Origin: Puteibacter caeruleilacunae
GTDB lineage: Bacteria > Bacteroidota > Bacteroidia > Bacteroidales > Prolixibacteraceae
Length of the DNA stretch: 64,000 nt
Reading direction: 5' to 3'
Assembly: GCA_005217565.1 (NCBI GenBank)
Contig: SJCO01000003.1
Span: forward strand, 557,931-621,930
Position 1 is the stretch's first letter. Every line of letters begins with the position of its first letter. The notes beneath the pieces are model-generated. The model made no database searches. It saw only the letters and a program-made list of their open reading frames with translations, and had not been told where the DNA came from. Shown piece after piece: positions 44,703-54,443 of this stretch. The position numbers and the translations under genes are program-made.

Positions 44703-45842
44703 TTAGAGTTTAAACAGATTATAATAGTCGCACAAGTAGAAGATCCGATTACGCTTACTATCCGACCGCACTTTAATCACCTCACATTTCTCCATTTCAT
44801 GCACTAAAACATTGGCAGCCTGAAATGTAATATCCAATAAATCAGCCACCTCTTTAACAGAAGTAAAAGGCTTATTATATAATTGTGTAAGAATCTTATT
44901 AACCTGTACCTGTCGCTTAGCACTCATACAACCAGCCACCCGTTTCGAATAATATCCCTGCAATTCAAGCGCTTTGCTCATGAGATATTTATTCTCTATG
45001 GCCGACTCCTTTATTGCCGACAAGAAAAAGCGGATCCATTGTTCAATATCATATTTCGTACGCACCAGATTCAATCGATTATAATATTCAAGTCGATTGC
45101 GATAGAAGATAACCGAGAGCGATAAACTAGGATACTCCAAATATTTCAGACTCATCAGTTCCAGCAACAATAACGTTCGGGCAGTTCGTCCGTTACCATC
45201 CACAAAAGGCAAAATATTCTCAAACTGATATAAAGAGATTGCCATTTTTATAAGATTAGGCAATTCGAGGTCTTCGTTATTCCAAAAGCGTTTGGCATCA
45301 TTAATCAACCTCTTCAATTCATTTTTATCGGGAGCCACAAAGCTTGATGATTGCTCCTTTGAAGTGAAAACAAAATTACCTGATCGTATCTTACCAGCAA
45401 ACTGTTGTTCAAAGGGTGTATCTGAATAAAGAATTTGGTGCGTCTGTTTAATCATTTTTAAACTTAACCGACGAGTTGCAAGTTCTTCTTTCGCCCAATA
45501 AATAGCCTTTATATAATTGTGTGTGTCTAACCATTGTCCCTGCTCCTCATTTGGCACATTGGCTTTTTCCATAAATACATCACTATATCTACTTGCCACA
45601 CCTTCCATCAAATTACTGGCAACAACTTCACGTCCAACAATTAAACGCGTTAAATCACTAGCCTGATCAACAAGATAATTATACGCATTCAACTCACCCA
45701 ACTCTTTCATCGCTTGCTCTAAAAGAATATTGATCTGCTTATCCTTCCATTCAAAGCCACGATTAATGAGTGCTGGTACAAAACTTTTATACGATTCCTT
45801 AATCGTTTGTTCGATATAATATGACGGAATACCCCTATTCAA
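44703..45842 (-). CDS. Fic-family protein with degenerate catalytic motif
   Basis: 379 residues. The Fic core reads L-P-F-V-D-G-N-G-R-T-A-R: the H that starts the catalytic HPFxDGNGR loop is Leu (L211, codon TTG on the minus strand). An N-terminal inhibitory-helix motif S-x-x-x-E-G (SNLMEG, residues 76-81) is intact, so this is a class II-type layout. The C-terminus carries a winged-helix-like domain (SVKEVADLLDITFQAANVLV). Canonical Fic enzymes transfer AMP using the His; with Leu this protein is predicted not to AMPylate, and may act as a regulator or use other chemistry. It lies between dnaK and a FadL-type porin with ~170 and ~230 bp gaps. Confidence 0.85.
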   Translation of the reverse strand: MNRGIPSYYIEQTIKESYKSFVPALINRGFEWKDKQINILLEQAMKELGELNAYNYLVDQASDLTRLIVGREVVASNLMEGVASRYSDVFMEKANVPNEEQGQWLDTHNYIKAIYWAKEELATRRLSLKMIKQTHQILYSDTPFEQQFAGKIRSGNFVFTSKEQSSSFVAPDKNELKRLINDAKRFWNNEDLELPNLIKMAISLYQFENILPFVDGNGRTARTLLLLELMSLKYLEYPSLSLSVIFYRNRLEYYNRLNLVRTKYDIEQWIRFFLSAIKESAIENKYLMSKALELQGYYSKRVAGCMSAKRQVQVNKILTQLYNKPFTSVKEVADLLDITFQAANVLVHEMEKCEVIKVRSDSKRNRIFYLCDYYNLFKL

Positions 45843-46069
45843 GTTTCTGTTTTCTAAGTTGATTTATGCAAAAGTTATTCAAGAAATTAAACGTCTAAAT
45901 TTAATAAAAAAACACAAACATTGATACAAACACAATCAATCACCAAACAATTAATCCAATAAACAATTGTATATCTGAACCTTACAACCACACATCTACT
46001 TTTCTCTATATATTATAATCATTATTAACAAAATCACTTTAACATTGGCGCGAATTCAAATGAGTCGAA

Positions 46070-47368
46070 ATGAGAATTAAAATTTATTTACTAATCGTAA
46101 TGATCATATTCACCAGCAAAGTATTTGCTGAAGGATATGCAGTGAATGTGCAGGGGGTTAAGCAAACAGGAATGGGCCATGTAGGTACTGCATTAAATAT
46201 GGATGCAAGTAGTCTACAATGGAATCCAGGAGCATTAGCAACTTTAGATCAGAAATTCAGCTTATCGATGGGAGGATTTGCTACTTTCCTAAAGACTGAA
46301 TTCAATGGACCTGCAGGAATGGAAGAAACAGACAATCCAACAGGAACACCATTCTATCTATATGGGACGTTTAAAGCAAGTGACCGACTAGCTTTTGGTT
46401 TAGGAGTATATACTCCATTTGGAAACACAGTTGATTGGGGCAAGGAATGGTCAGGAAAATATTTAGTTCAAAACATTGATCTTAAAGGAATTTACATTCA
46501 GCCAACAGTATCTTATCAACTCACCGATTGGATGAGTGTAGGAGGAGGATTCCTTATTGTATATGGAGAAGAAGATCTAGACAGAGCAGTACCTCTGTCG
46601 GCTCTTAATATTCCTGCCGATGGAGCAGTAAATATTGCAGGATCGAATATCCAATATGGATATAATCTGGGAGTTTTTCTACAGCCAACAGAAAAACTAA
46701 ACATTGGTATTTCATACCGTTCACAGGTTGATGTAGAATTAGAATATGAAGATGCAGATGTAGACTTTACAATGCCAGATGCAGTAGCACCACTATTCCC
46801 TGACGGAAGAGTAGCGGCATCATTACCATTGCCAGCAAGCCTAAATCTAGGAGTTGCTTACCAGGTAAACGACAAATGGTTATTATCGGCAGATGTAAAT
46901 TTCGTAAAGTGGGATGCATATAAGTCGTTGAATTTTGACTTTGAGACCAACACAAGCACACAAGTACCTATTTCTCCAACACAAACAGTTGAAGTACCAG
47001 TACTAACCGATTCAAAGAGCACAAGAAATTGGGATAACTCTAAAACATACCGTTTCGGAGCACAGTACACTGCATCAGAAAAACTAGCTCTTCGTGCAGG
47101 TATTTACTATGATGAAACACCTACAAACGACAAGTTTTACACTCCAGAAACTCCAGGAGCTGATAAAATTGGTATCTCAGCTGGATTCTCTTATATGTTA
47201 TCTGACAAACTTAGTGTAGATGCAACAATTTTATATGTTGAAGGAAAAGAGCGTACAGGATTTGATACAAACAACAACTTAGGAACCGAAGATAATCCGG
47301 TTTACTTTGGTGGAAAATATAAGAATAAAGGGTTTTTACCAGGGATAGGTATAACCTACAATTTCTAA
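46070..47368 (+). CDS. OmpP1/FadL-family outer-membrane transporter
   Basis: 432 residues. A signal peptide (MRIKIYLLIVMIIFTSKVFA) precedes YAVNVQGVKQTGMGHVGTAL, the FadL-like N-terminal hatch. A barrel of 14 strands is expected, with blocks such as QWNPGALATLDQKFSLSMGG and FGLGVYTPFGNTVDWG. The final GIGITYNF ends in Phe, as in outer-membrane barrels. It probably takes up hydrophobic compounds or fatty acids. Monocistronic, with a terminator at 47374. Confidence 0.9.
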   Translation: MRIKIYLLIVMIIFTSKVFAEGYAVNVQGVKQTGMGHVGTALNMDASSLQWNPGALATLDQKFSLSMGGFATFLKTEFNGPAGMEETDNPTGTPFYLYGTFKASDRLAFGLGVYTPFGNTVDWGKEWSGKYLVQNIDLKGIYIQPTVSYQLTDWMSVGGGFLIVYGEEDLDRAVPLSALNIPADGAVNIAGSNIQYGYNLGVFLQPTEKLNIGISYRSQVDVELEYEDADVDFTMPDAVAPLFPDGRVAASLPLPASLNLGVAYQVNDKWLLSADVNFVKWDAYKSLNFDFETNTSTQVPISPTQTVEVPVLTDSKSTRNWDNSKTYRFGAQYTASEKLALRAGIYYDETPTNDKFYTPETPGADKIGISAGFSYMLSDKLSVDATILYVEGKERTGFDTNNNLGTEDNPVYFGGKYKNKGFLPGIGITYNF

Positions 47369-47373
47369 GCAGC

Positions 47374-47406
47374 AAAAAAAAGAGAGCCTTAAAGCTCTCT
47401 TTTTTT
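47374..47406. terminator. Bidirectional terminator between FadL-type and CBM9-type genes
   Basis: agagagc (47381-47387) and gctctct (47394-47400) flanked by an A-run on the left and a T-run on the right; loop of 6 nt. It can end both converging genes. Confidence 0.85.
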
Positions 47407-47414
47407 ATTATATC

Positions 47415-48065
47415 TTATTCGAAATCTAAATCTCCAAAGAAACCATACTGATGGTAATCTGGTCCTTCAGTTCCAACAGGATTCCAAGTTACAAAGTGCA
47501 TATCTGAAGTCTCATCTCCACACTTATAGAAATTACCTTTAGCCTGAAGACCATTCAACGAATCAAGAGAATTATTCACCATAACTTCTTTTGGAATAAC
47601 AACAGTTAACTCCCAGCTATAATCACCTTGTTTTTCAGCAAATGGCTCACTACCCAATGATGATTCAACCTGAATCAATTCAACTTTATCGTTAGGAACA
47701 GGAATACGATTGTGACGACCTTCACCATAACCAACATGAGGAGTACCAATACAACTAAACTCAAAGTTGTAATAGTTTCCATCAGCTAGCGGAGATAAAA
47801 AGAACTCAACACAGCTATCTTTATAAACATCGCCATTGATTTTAGTTTCCTGTGCAAGAATATTCTTCTCACGTACATAAAACTTCACCAACACTTCTGA
47901 GTCGGTATGTCCAATTCTAAACTTAACTTCAGGTTTGTAAGGATACTCATCCCAGTTAATCTTATCGATAAAATTAACAGAGGTCTGTTTTTCCAATAAT
48001 TTTCCAGCCAATTCAGCCGACATCACCTCTAAGTCGGTTTTGACCTTAACTACTTTAATTCCCAT
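47415..48065 (-). CDS. Carbohydrate-binding family 9-like protein
   Basis: 216 residues from ATG 48065; a reading from 48116 adds a 17-residue N-terminus of poor quality. A DOMON/CBM9-like beta-sandwich: FRIGHTDSEVLVKFYVRE, VYKDSCVEFFLSPL, NYYNFEFSCIGT and HFVTWNPVG. There is no signal peptide or catalytic domain. Such stand-alone CBM9-like proteins are common in Bacteroidota, with no defined role. It converges on the FadL-type gene. Confidence 0.8.
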   Translation of the reverse strand: MGIKVVKVKTDLEVMSAELAGKLLEKQTSVNFIDKINWDEYPYKPEVKFRIGHTDSEVLVKFYVREKNILAQETKINGDVYKDSCVEFFLSPLADGNYYNFEFSCIGTPHVGYGEGRHNRIPVPNDKVELIQVESSLGSEPFAEKQGDYSWELTVVIPKEVMVNNSLDSLNGLQAKGNFYKCGDETSDMHFVTWNPVGTEGPDYHQYGFFGDLDFE

Positions 48066-48251
48066 TGGTTTAAATCTTAATATTTTTTTGATTGAGAGGT
48101 TGCTAAAAGCACCCATTTAAAATTCTCCTCACAAAGATATGTTTATTTATCAATCAAGGAAATGGAACAAGAAAAATGAATAATTCAACAATTTTCCATC
48201 CGATTTACAAGGCTCATTTAATAAAAACATCGTCCGTATCATCTAATTTCA

Positions 48252-48259
48252 TAATTTTG
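48252..48259 (+). promoter_or_regulatory. Candidate -7 element before panB
   Basis: TAATTTTG matches TAnnTTTG and ends 26 bp before the panB start. No clear TTG lies at the expected -33 distance. Confidence 0.35.
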
Positions 48260-48285
48260 TATCCTCATACATAAACGTAAAGAAA

Positions 48286-49101
48286 ATGTCAGTTCATTCA
48301 GATATTAGAAAAGTAACGACTCATGTTCTTTCTGAACTAAAGTTAAAAGGAGAGAAAATAGCCATGCTAACTTCATACGATTACAGTATGGCAAAGTTAG
48401 TTGACGAAGCAGGTATCGATGTTATTCTTGTGGGTGACTCTGCATCTAATGTTATGGCAGGTAACGTAACAACACTACCTATTACGCTTGACCAGATGAT
48501 CTATCACGGAAAATCTGTAACCAAGGCAGTAAAGAGAGCATTGGTTGTTGTTGATATGCCATTTGGAACCTACCAGGGAAACTCGAAAGAAGCTTTATGT
48601 TCGGCTGTACGCATCATGAAAGAAACTCATGCTGATGCAGTGAAGATGGAAGGTGGAAGTGAGATTCTTGAATCAATCGACCGTATTCTTTCTGCTGGTA
48701 TTCCAGTAATGGGACACTTAGGATTAACACCACAGTCGATCCACAAATTCGGAACCTATGTAGTTAGAGCAAAGGAAGAAGAAGAGGCAGCGAAACTAAT
48801 TGAAGATGCTAAATTACTAGAGCAAGCTGGTTGTTTTGCCCTTGTATTAGAGAAGATTCCAGCACATTTAGGAGCGAAAGTTGCACAAGAGGTTAAGATT
48901 CCAGTAATCGGTATTGGAGCGGGAAGTGAAGTAGACGGACAAGTTCTTGTTATTCACGATATGCTAGGAATTACCCAGCAATTCTCACCACGTTTCCTAA
49001 GAAGATATCACAACTTAGCAGCTGAAATTAAAGGAGCTGTTGGTTCATATGTTCAGGATGTGAAGGCTGTAGACTTCCCTAACGAGAAGGAACAATACTA
49101 A
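48286..49101 (+). CDS. panB: 3-methyl-2-oxobutanoate hydroxymethyltransferase
   Basis: 271 residues. The first step of pantothenate synthesis: transfers a hydroxymethyl group from methylene-THF to ketoisovalerate in the cytoplasm. [17 protein letters not shown] with the metal-site segment [40 protein letters not shown] and [15 protein letters not shown] are all family hallmarks. The other pan genes are not in the window. A terminator follows at 49129-49163. Confidence 0.97.
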   Translation: MSVHSDIRKVTTHVLSELKLKGEKIAMLTSYDYSMAKLVDEAGIDVILVGDSASNVMAGNVTTLPITLDQMIYHGKSVTKAVKRALVVVDMPFGTYQGNSKEALCSAVRIMKETHADAVKMEGGSEILESIDRILSAGIPVMGHLGLTPQSIHKFGTYVVRAKEEEEAAKLIEDAKLLEQAGCFALVLEKIPAHLGAKVAQEVKIPVIGIGAGSEVDGQVLVIHDMLGITQQFSPRFLRRYHNLAAEIKGAVGSYVQDVKAVDFPNEKEQY

Positions 49102-49128
49102 TAGAACTTATACACTAAAATAATATGA

Positions 49129-49163
49129 GAGAAGTCTATCTTCAGGACTTCTCCATTTTTTTC
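49129..49163 (+). terminator. Terminator after panB
   Basis: gagaagtc (49129-49136) and gacttctc (49146-49153) form the stem; a T-run follows. It lies 27 bp after the panB stop. Confidence 0.8.
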
Positions 49164-49174
49164 ATACCACTATC

Positions 49175-49867
49175 ATGAGCGATCTCCACGTACTATACGA
49201 AGACAACCACATTATAGCAATTAACAAATCAAGTTCTGATATTGTACAGGGCGATAAGACTGGAGATAAGCCCCTCAGTGAAAAGGTTAAAGATTACTTA
49301 AAGAAGAAGTACAACAAGCCTGGCAATGTGTTTGTAGGTGTAACACACCGCTTAGACAGACCAACAAGTGGGATTGTATTATTTGCTCGAACAAGCAAAG
49401 CCCTAACCCGTCTCAACAAGATGTTTCAACAAAAAGGAGATATCCACAAGACCTATTGGGCTGTGGTTGACTCCATTCCTGGAGCAAAAGAAGCAACACT
49501 TGAGCACCACTTGGTACGCCGACCAGAAAAAAACAAAAGCTTCGCCTACGACAAGCCAAAGCAAGGATCAAAACATGCCAGTCTGAGTTATAAACACCTG
49601 GTAAGTTCAAAAAAATATCACCTCCTTGAGATTGAACTACACACTGGAAGACATCATCAAATCAGGTGTCAGCTTGCCAAATGCGGTAGTCACATCAAAG
49701 GAGATTTAAAATATGGTTTCCCAAGATCAAATCCCAACGCAGGTATTCATCTACATGCCCGGGCGATAAAATTCATTCATCCGGTAAAGCAAGAACCCAT
49801 CACAATTACTGCACCTGTGCCAAATGACAATCTTTGGAAAGAGATGGAGAAATTAGCATCAAAGTAA
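49175..49867 (+). CDS. RluA-family pseudouridine synthase
   Basis: 230 residues. Catalytic motif H-R-L-D-R-P-T-S-G (GVTHRLDRPTSGIVLFARTSK), where the Asp is the catalytic residue, followed by the RluA-type segments LLEIELHTGRHHQIRCQLA and HIKGDLKYG. It has no S4 domain at its N-terminus, so it is a short RluA/RluC-like synthase; the target uridine (23S rRNA or tRNA) is not determined. It lies 73 bp behind panB and converges with cdd. Confidence 0.92.
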   Translation: MSDLHVLYEDNHIIAINKSSSDIVQGDKTGDKPLSEKVKDYLKKKYNKPGNVFVGVTHRLDRPTSGIVLFARTSKALTRLNKMFQQKGDIHKTYWAVVDSIPGAKEATLEHHLVRRPEKNKSFAYDKPKQGSKHASLSYKHLVSSKKYHLLEIELHTGRHHQIRCQLAKCGSHIKGDLKYGFPRSNPNAGIHLHARAIKFIHPVKQEPITITAPVPNDNLWKEMEKLASK

Positions 49868-49872
49868 CCATG

Positions 49873-50358
49873 CTAATCTTGTAAATCATCATTATTGAAG
49901 CTAAGTGGCAACAAAAAGTCACTATCCTCAACAACCTGAATCTTTTCACTACCGTCTAATATAAGTCGAATAGGCTTACCAAATCGATGAGTTGTCTCAC
50001 TTAACACCTGTCGACAACTACCACAAGGTTTTACTGGATTCTCAACCAATGCACCTCCAGTGCTTGCGGTAATCGCCACTGCATTAACAGCACTCTCCGG
50101 AAATTTAGCATTAGCATAAAATAGGGCAACACGCTCAGCACACAATCCCGATGGATATGCAGCATTTTCTTGATTATTCCCCGTAATTATCTCACCATTA
50201 TCCAATAAAATTGCCGCTCCAACATTGAATTTAGAATAAGGAGCATAAGCATCTGCAGCGGCCGTTCTGGCTTTTTCAACCAACAACGCATCACCTGTTG
50301 ATAACTCATCCAATCCCTCATACTCAGTTATAGAAAAGGTAATTTCAACTTTCTTCAT
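49873..50358 (-). CDS. cdd: Cytidine deaminase
   Basis: 161 residues from ATG 50358 (start before KKVEITFSITEYEG). Zn-binding and catalytic motifs: C-A-E in SGLCAERVALF (the catalytic Glu) and P-C-G-x-C in PCGSCRQVLSE. The N-terminal part AYAPYSKFNVGAAI is the tetramer-type Cdd signature. It deaminates cytidine and deoxycytidine for pyrimidine salvage. It converges on the RluA gene with a 5-bp gap. Confidence 0.95.
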   Translation of the reverse strand: MKKVEITFSITEYEGLDELSTGDALLVEKARTAAADAYAPYSKFNVGAAILLDNGEIITGNNQENAAYPSGLCAERVALFYANAKFPESAVNAVAITASTGGALVENPVKPCGSCRQVLSETTHRFGKPIRLILDGSEKIQVVEDSDFLLPLSFNNDDLQD

Positions 50359-50508
50359 AAACATCCTTTTTACCAAATGTACGATTTTATCACTATTGTT
50401 AAAATATTTATACCCCTATACCACACAACAATCTTCATCGTTATTTAATCAGCATAAGAATTATATCAACAATTTTTTATTTTTGTATTTATCAAAACGA
50501 ATACAACC

Positions 50509-51444
50509 ATGACGACCAGGATATCGATTATAATTGCCACCATACTACTTTCTACGTTTAGTGCCACAACTTTTGCACAAACCAGAAAGACCACCAGGGA
50601 AGAATATATTAAGCAATACGCTATTGTTGCCATTGAAGAGATGGAAAAAAGTGGCATTCCTGCCAGCATCACGCTTGCTCAAGGCTGTTTGGAATCGGGT
50701 AATGGAAATAGTGAGTTAGCCCGAAAGGCGAACAATCACTTTGGGATTAAATGCAAGAAAAGCTGGAAGGGTAAATCCATGAAATACGATGATGATCGCA
50801 AAAATGAGTGTTTCAGAAAGTATAACAGTGCACTTGAATCATATCATGATCACACCAATTTTCTTACTGATAATCCAAGGTATTCAACGTTGTTCACTTA
50901 TGACATTACCGACTATAAAAGTTGGGCACATGGCTTAAAAAAGGCAGGCTATGCCACAGATCCTAAATATGCTCATCGCTTGATAAAGATTATTGAAGAG
51001 AACTATCTATACAACTACGATAATCCGAATCTTCTGGCTCAAGCACGATCAATCCGCGGCAATATTGATCCATCAAAGGTTGCCAACAATCTGGTAAATT
51101 CACCTATTCATATAATCAAACGACGTAATGGACTTCGTTCAACGATCGTTAAACCTGGAGATACATTTGAATCGATTGCTAATGAAGTACAGATTAAACA
51201 CTGGGAGATTTATGCTTACAACGATTATAATAAGGGTGTAGCTCCCCGAGTTAATGAAATCTTGTATCTTGAACGTAAGCGCAACAAAGCTGCGAAGCCA
51301 AACCAGACATATGTGGTAAAAGCAGGCGACAGTATGCATTTCATTTCTCAACGATTTGGAATCAAGCTAAAGAAATTACTCCGCAGAAACAAAATGAAAT
51401 TCACAACTCCTCCTAAAGTAGGACAAGTTATACGTCTTCGCTAA
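50509..51444 (+). CDS. Secreted glucosaminidase with two LysM domains
   Basis: 311 residues. Signal peptide (SIIIATILLSTFSATTFA); a glucosaminidase (GH73-like) domain with ITLAQGCLESGNGNSELA (the catalytic Glu in CLESG) and HFGIKCKKSWKGKSM; then two LysM motifs (TIVKPGDTFESIANEVQI and TYVVKAGDSMHFISQRFGI). It is predicted to bind and cleave peptidoglycan in the cell envelope. A hairpin follows at 51472-51498. A weak TATTTTTG box lies at 50478-50485. Confidence 0.93.
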   Translation: MTTRISIIIATILLSTFSATTFAQTRKTTREEYIKQYAIVAIEEMEKSGIPASITLAQGCLESGNGNSELARKANNHFGIKCKKSWKGKSMKYDDDRKNECFRKYNSALESYHDHTNFLTDNPRYSTLFTYDITDYKSWAHGLKKAGYATDPKYAHRLIKIIEENYLYNYDNPNLLAQARSIRGNIDPSKVANNLVNSPIHIIKRRNGLRSTIVKPGDTFESIANEVQIKHWEIYAYNDYNKGVAPRVNEILYLERKRNKAAKPNQTYVVKAGDSMHFISQRFGIKLKKLLRRNKMKFTTPPKVGQVIRLR

Positions 51445-51471
51445 AGAGGGTTTCCAGAGGTATTTTAACAT

Positions 51472-51498
51472 CCTGTCAGGTCTTACGATACTGACAGG
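51472..51498 (+). terminator. Hairpin after the LysM glucosaminidase
   Basis: Perfect 8-bp stem cctgtcag (51472-51479) and ctgacagg (51491-51498), 27 bp after the stop. No T-run, so a weak terminator or RNA 3' structure. Confidence 0.5.
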
Positions 51499-51889
51499 TG
51501 TATACATTTCCTGCACCTTCTACATGAGCAGACTCTAACAACTCAATAGATTACCTGGGAGCTAAATATCTACAAGAATATCGATCAGAAGAACGTTATT
51601 CAGGTAACCAAACATTCCCCAATTTGCAGCTCAAAACCGTCAAACCGTTCCTCCATTTACCATTTAATCCAGTCCAATAAAAAAAAGACTACAACCTTTA
51701 ATAAAAACCATAACATCCTCATTGGCAGCACTACCACACATCTATTAACTCCTAATTAATCCATCATTAAGCAAGTTATAAACACTTAATTAAGGGCTGT
51801 TTAACCATAACAAATTATTATTGCAATAGATTTCTGATCTAAACGTTAGAAGTCTGTGCACACTTTAATCATCTATAATTTTATAACCA
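51499..51889. other. Non-coding region before the Tat oxidoreductase
   Basis: About 390 bp with no reading frame of note, no tRNA and no strong hairpin. It should contain the promoter of the downstream oxidoreductase. I see no recognisable element. Confidence 0.4.
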
Positions 51890-53275
51890 ATGAAGAAACA
51901 AACCAGAAGAGCATTCGTTAGAAACACAGCGTTGTTATCAGCGGGAGCAATGATTATTCCTGGCTTCATCAGCTGTAATTCAAATAAAAAACCTACCCCT
52001 AAAAAACCTAACGGTAAGGTAAAAGTTGCAGTTATCGGTGTTGGCGGTCGTGGTATGGCCAACTGGACACACTGTCTTAAAGAAAACATTGTAGCATTCT
52101 GTGATGCTGATGCAAAACGCGCAGAAAAAGCCTACGAAAAGTTTCCAAATATAAAGAGATACACCGACTTCAGAGTCATGTTCGATGAAATGCACCAGGA
52201 CATTGATGCTGTTGTTATCTCAACACCTGATCACACACACTTCCCAGCCACTATGGCTGCAATGCAATTGGGAATTCACGTATATGTTGAAAAACCACTT
52301 GCGCATAACATTTGGCAGTTACGTACATTGCGTAAAGCAGCCAAATACTATGGTGTTGTAACCCAAATGGGTAACCAAGGACACGCAACCAATGCAATTC
52401 GCGATATCAAAGAATGGTATGATGCTGGCGCATTAGGAGAGGTTCGAGAGATATTAGCATGGTTCCCTGGACCACATTTCAATCCAAAGGGTTATTTCTG
52501 TAAACCAGATGCATATCCACCATCAGGAGAAAAAGCACCAGATTTTGTTGACTGGAATTCATGGTTAGGTCCAGCAGCTGACCGCCCATTTAGCAAATAC
52601 TATTTACCACGTTTCTGGCGCTCATGGTTCGATTTTGGAACAGGTATGCTTGGAGACTGGGGATGTCATACACTTGATGCGCCTTTCTTCTCTTTAGACT
52701 TAGGCATGCCTAATAAAGTAGAATGTATCCAGCGTACACCTGAGAACACACAATTCTTACCAGATAGTTCAATTTTGAAATTCCATTTTCCTGCAAGAGG
52801 AAACAAGCCTGCTGCAACATTAACATGGCACGATGGAGGAATTAAGCCAGAAAATCGTCCAGAATGGGGAATGAACAGTTTGCCTTCAGGAGGAATGATC
52901 ATGGTAGGTGACAAGAGAACCTTACAAACTGGTCCACGACCAAATAACAATCCACACATCATCATGCCAGAAGAAGAGTGGAAGAAATTTAAGGCTAACC
53001 CTCCAAAACAAACCATCCGCAGAATTCCTGAAGAGAATCCAGTGAAAGAATGGTTAGACGCAATTAAAGGAACTGGACCAATTCCTGGATCAAACTTTGA
53101 ATATTCAACTCGTTTAACTGAGATGATCCTTTGTGGAGTATTGGCTCAGCGATTTAATACAACCATCGAGTACGATGAAAAAAGCATGAAGATCACAAAT
53201 CACCCAGAGTTAAATAGCTATATCAAAGAGCCAGTTCGCGAAGGCTGGTCGTATGGTGAAAATCTTTGGGGATAA
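51890..53275 (+). CDS. Tat-exported Gfo/Idh/MocA-family oxidoreductase
   Basis: 461 residues. A twin-arginine signal (TRRAFVRNTALL, R6-R7) and a possible lipobox at FISC (C29) point to export as a periplasmic lipoprotein. The NAD-binding Rossmann part shows VAVIGVGGRGMANW, DAVVISTPDHTHFPA and the E-K-P motif VEKPLAHNIW. The C-terminal part is the larger Gfo/Idh/MocA alpha/beta domain. The substrate is unknown; homologues act on sugars, with tightly bound NAD(P) in the exported enzymes. Monogenic, ended by the repeated terminator at 53317. Confidence 0.92.
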   Translation: MKKQTRRAFVRNTALLSAGAMIIPGFISCNSNKKPTPKKPNGKVKVAVIGVGGRGMANWTHCLKENIVAFCDADAKRAEKAYEKFPNIKRYTDFRVMFDEMHQDIDAVVISTPDHTHFPATMAAMQLGIHVYVEKPLAHNIWQLRTLRKAAKYYGVVTQMGNQGHATNAIRDIKEWYDAGALGEVREILAWFPGPHFNPKGYFCKPDAYPPSGEKAPDFVDWNSWLGPAADRPFSKYYLPRFWRSWFDFGTGMLGDWGCHTLDAPFFSLDLGMPNKVECIQRTPENTQFLPDSSILKFHFPARGNKPAATLTWHDGGIKPENRPEWGMNSLPSGGMIMVGDKRTLQTGPRPNNNPHIIMPEEEWKKFKANPPKQTIRRIPEENPVKEWLDAIKGTGPIPGSNFEYSTRLTEMILCGVLAQRFNTTIEYDEKSMKITNHPELNSYIKEPVREGWSYGENLWG

Positions 53276-53316
53276 CCAAAATATACGCTATTACGCTTTG
53301 TTTTTCTAGGTTAATA

Positions 53317-53357
53317 TGAGAGGGATGAGTCAGCTACGACCATCCCTTTTTTTATTG
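53317..53357 (+). terminator. Repeated terminator element, copy 1
   Basis: 41-bp sequence: stem AGGGATG/CATCCCT with a bulged A and inner GTC/GAC pairs, then a T-run. It is 40/41 identical to the element at 54852. It follows the oxidoreductase gene. Confidence 0.8.
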
Positions 53358-53370
53358 AATTTAAGAACCA

Positions 53371-53736
53371 TTAATCACGTGTAGTATATTTCTTGTAGTA
53401 ATAGCGTAAAACAACCTGATCAATAAACATTACGGCTACTATCAGCAATACTCCGCATATGATAATACCGGCATACGAGTGAATACCTTCAAGAAAAACA
53501 CCCCATATTTTTTTATCAAAGACATATCCAGCAACAAACGATAAAGCTACAAACACCGTTAGATAAGCCAGTAGCCACAAAAACTCACGCATGTACATTC
53601 GCCATGTATGAATAGTATCAGCACGTTTCATCAGATTACGTGTAAACTCATCATCAAATTTGAATTCCATTGGTTGAGACAAAGCTTCATCCAATACATC
53701 CTCAATCAAATCCTTATGATCGTCTAAGTTCTTCAT
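53371..53736 (-). CDS. Small two-helix membrane protein encoded after a sigma factor
   Basis: 121 residues. An acidic cytoplasmic N-terminus (LDDHKDLIEDVLDEAL) precedes two membrane segments (FLWLLAYLTVFVALSFVAGYVF and YAGIIICGVLLIVAVMFIDQVV). It overlaps the upstream sigma-factor gene by 23 bp, and so is translationally linked to it. Position suggests an anti-sigma role, but no known anti-sigma zinc or ASD motif is visible. Not certain. Confidence 0.75.
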   Translation of the reverse strand: MKNLDDHKDLIEDVLDEALSQPMEFKFDDEFTRNLMKRADTIHTWRMYMREFLWLLAYLTVFVALSFVAGYVFDKKIWGVFLEGIHSYAGIIICGVLLIVAVMFIDQVVLRYYYKKYTTRD

Positions 53737-54304
53737 AACATTTCAGGTAATCATTATTCATTAATCCTTCAATCTCTCTCTTCAACAAGCCTCTTGCGCG
53801 GTGAATATAATTCTTCACCGTCCCCTCGGGATACTTTGTGATCTCCTCAATTTCCTTATAAGAAAAATCCTCAAGGTGATACAAAGTAACAACAGTTCGA
53901 TATTTCACTGGTAGTCGTTCCACCAGGTTCAATACAGCTTGCTTCAACTCCTTCTTATTGATCACATCTTCCGGGTTGTTAGTATCAGCAAACGATTTTT
54001 CAAATCCCAAATAGTCGCCTACCAGCTCTTCCTTTTGGTAACGATTATTCTTCTTTAAATAGTTAATGCAGACATTATACGCAATACTAGCAATCCATGT
54101 GGAAAGCTTCGCATCACCTCTAAATTTGTTGATATTCTTGAACACTTTAATAAAAACCTCCTGACAGATATCCTCAGCATCCTCCTTTTGCTGCACAATT
54201 CGGATCACCATATGGTAAACCAATTGCCGATGCTGATTTACCAGATACCCGAAGGCATTGGTATTTCCATTTAATATCTGCTTAATTAGGTCCGTTTCAT
54301 TCAT
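53714..54304 (-). CDS. ECF-type RNA polymerase sigma factor
   Basis: 196 residues from ATG 54304; a reading from 54427 adds 41 residues that are not sigma-like. Region 2 shows FGYLVNQHRQLVYHMVIRIVQ, DAEDICQEVFIKVFKNINKFRG and KLSTWIASIAYNVCINYLKK; region 4 shows LVERLPVKYRTVVTLYHLEDFSYKEIEEI and PEGTVKNYIHRARGLL. It directs RNA polymerase to a small regulon. Its partner is probably the membrane protein at 53371. Confidence 0.94.
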   Translation of the reverse strand: MNETDLIKQILNGNTNAFGYLVNQHRQLVYHMVIRIVQQKEDAEDICQEVFIKVFKNINKFRGDAKLSTWIASIAYNVCINYLKKNNRYQKEELVGDYLGFEKSFADTNNPEDVINKKELKQAVLNLVERLPVKYRTVVTLYHLEDFSYKEIEEITKYPEGTVKNYIHRARGLLKREIEGLMNNDYLKCYEELRRS

Positions 54305-54443
54305 ACAACAGGTTTGACAACCATAGGAAGAAATATGTTGCAATTTAAGTGAAATATTTTTCTGAAAAAAAATCACAACAAACTGCAACATTCTTTGAAC
54401 GAGTGTTGTCAAATGGACAGAAAACAAATTAAAAACAGATAAT

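Noticed and set aside
51499..51889. Search for a small RNA gene in this gap
   Set aside because: No promoter-hairpin combination could be supported.
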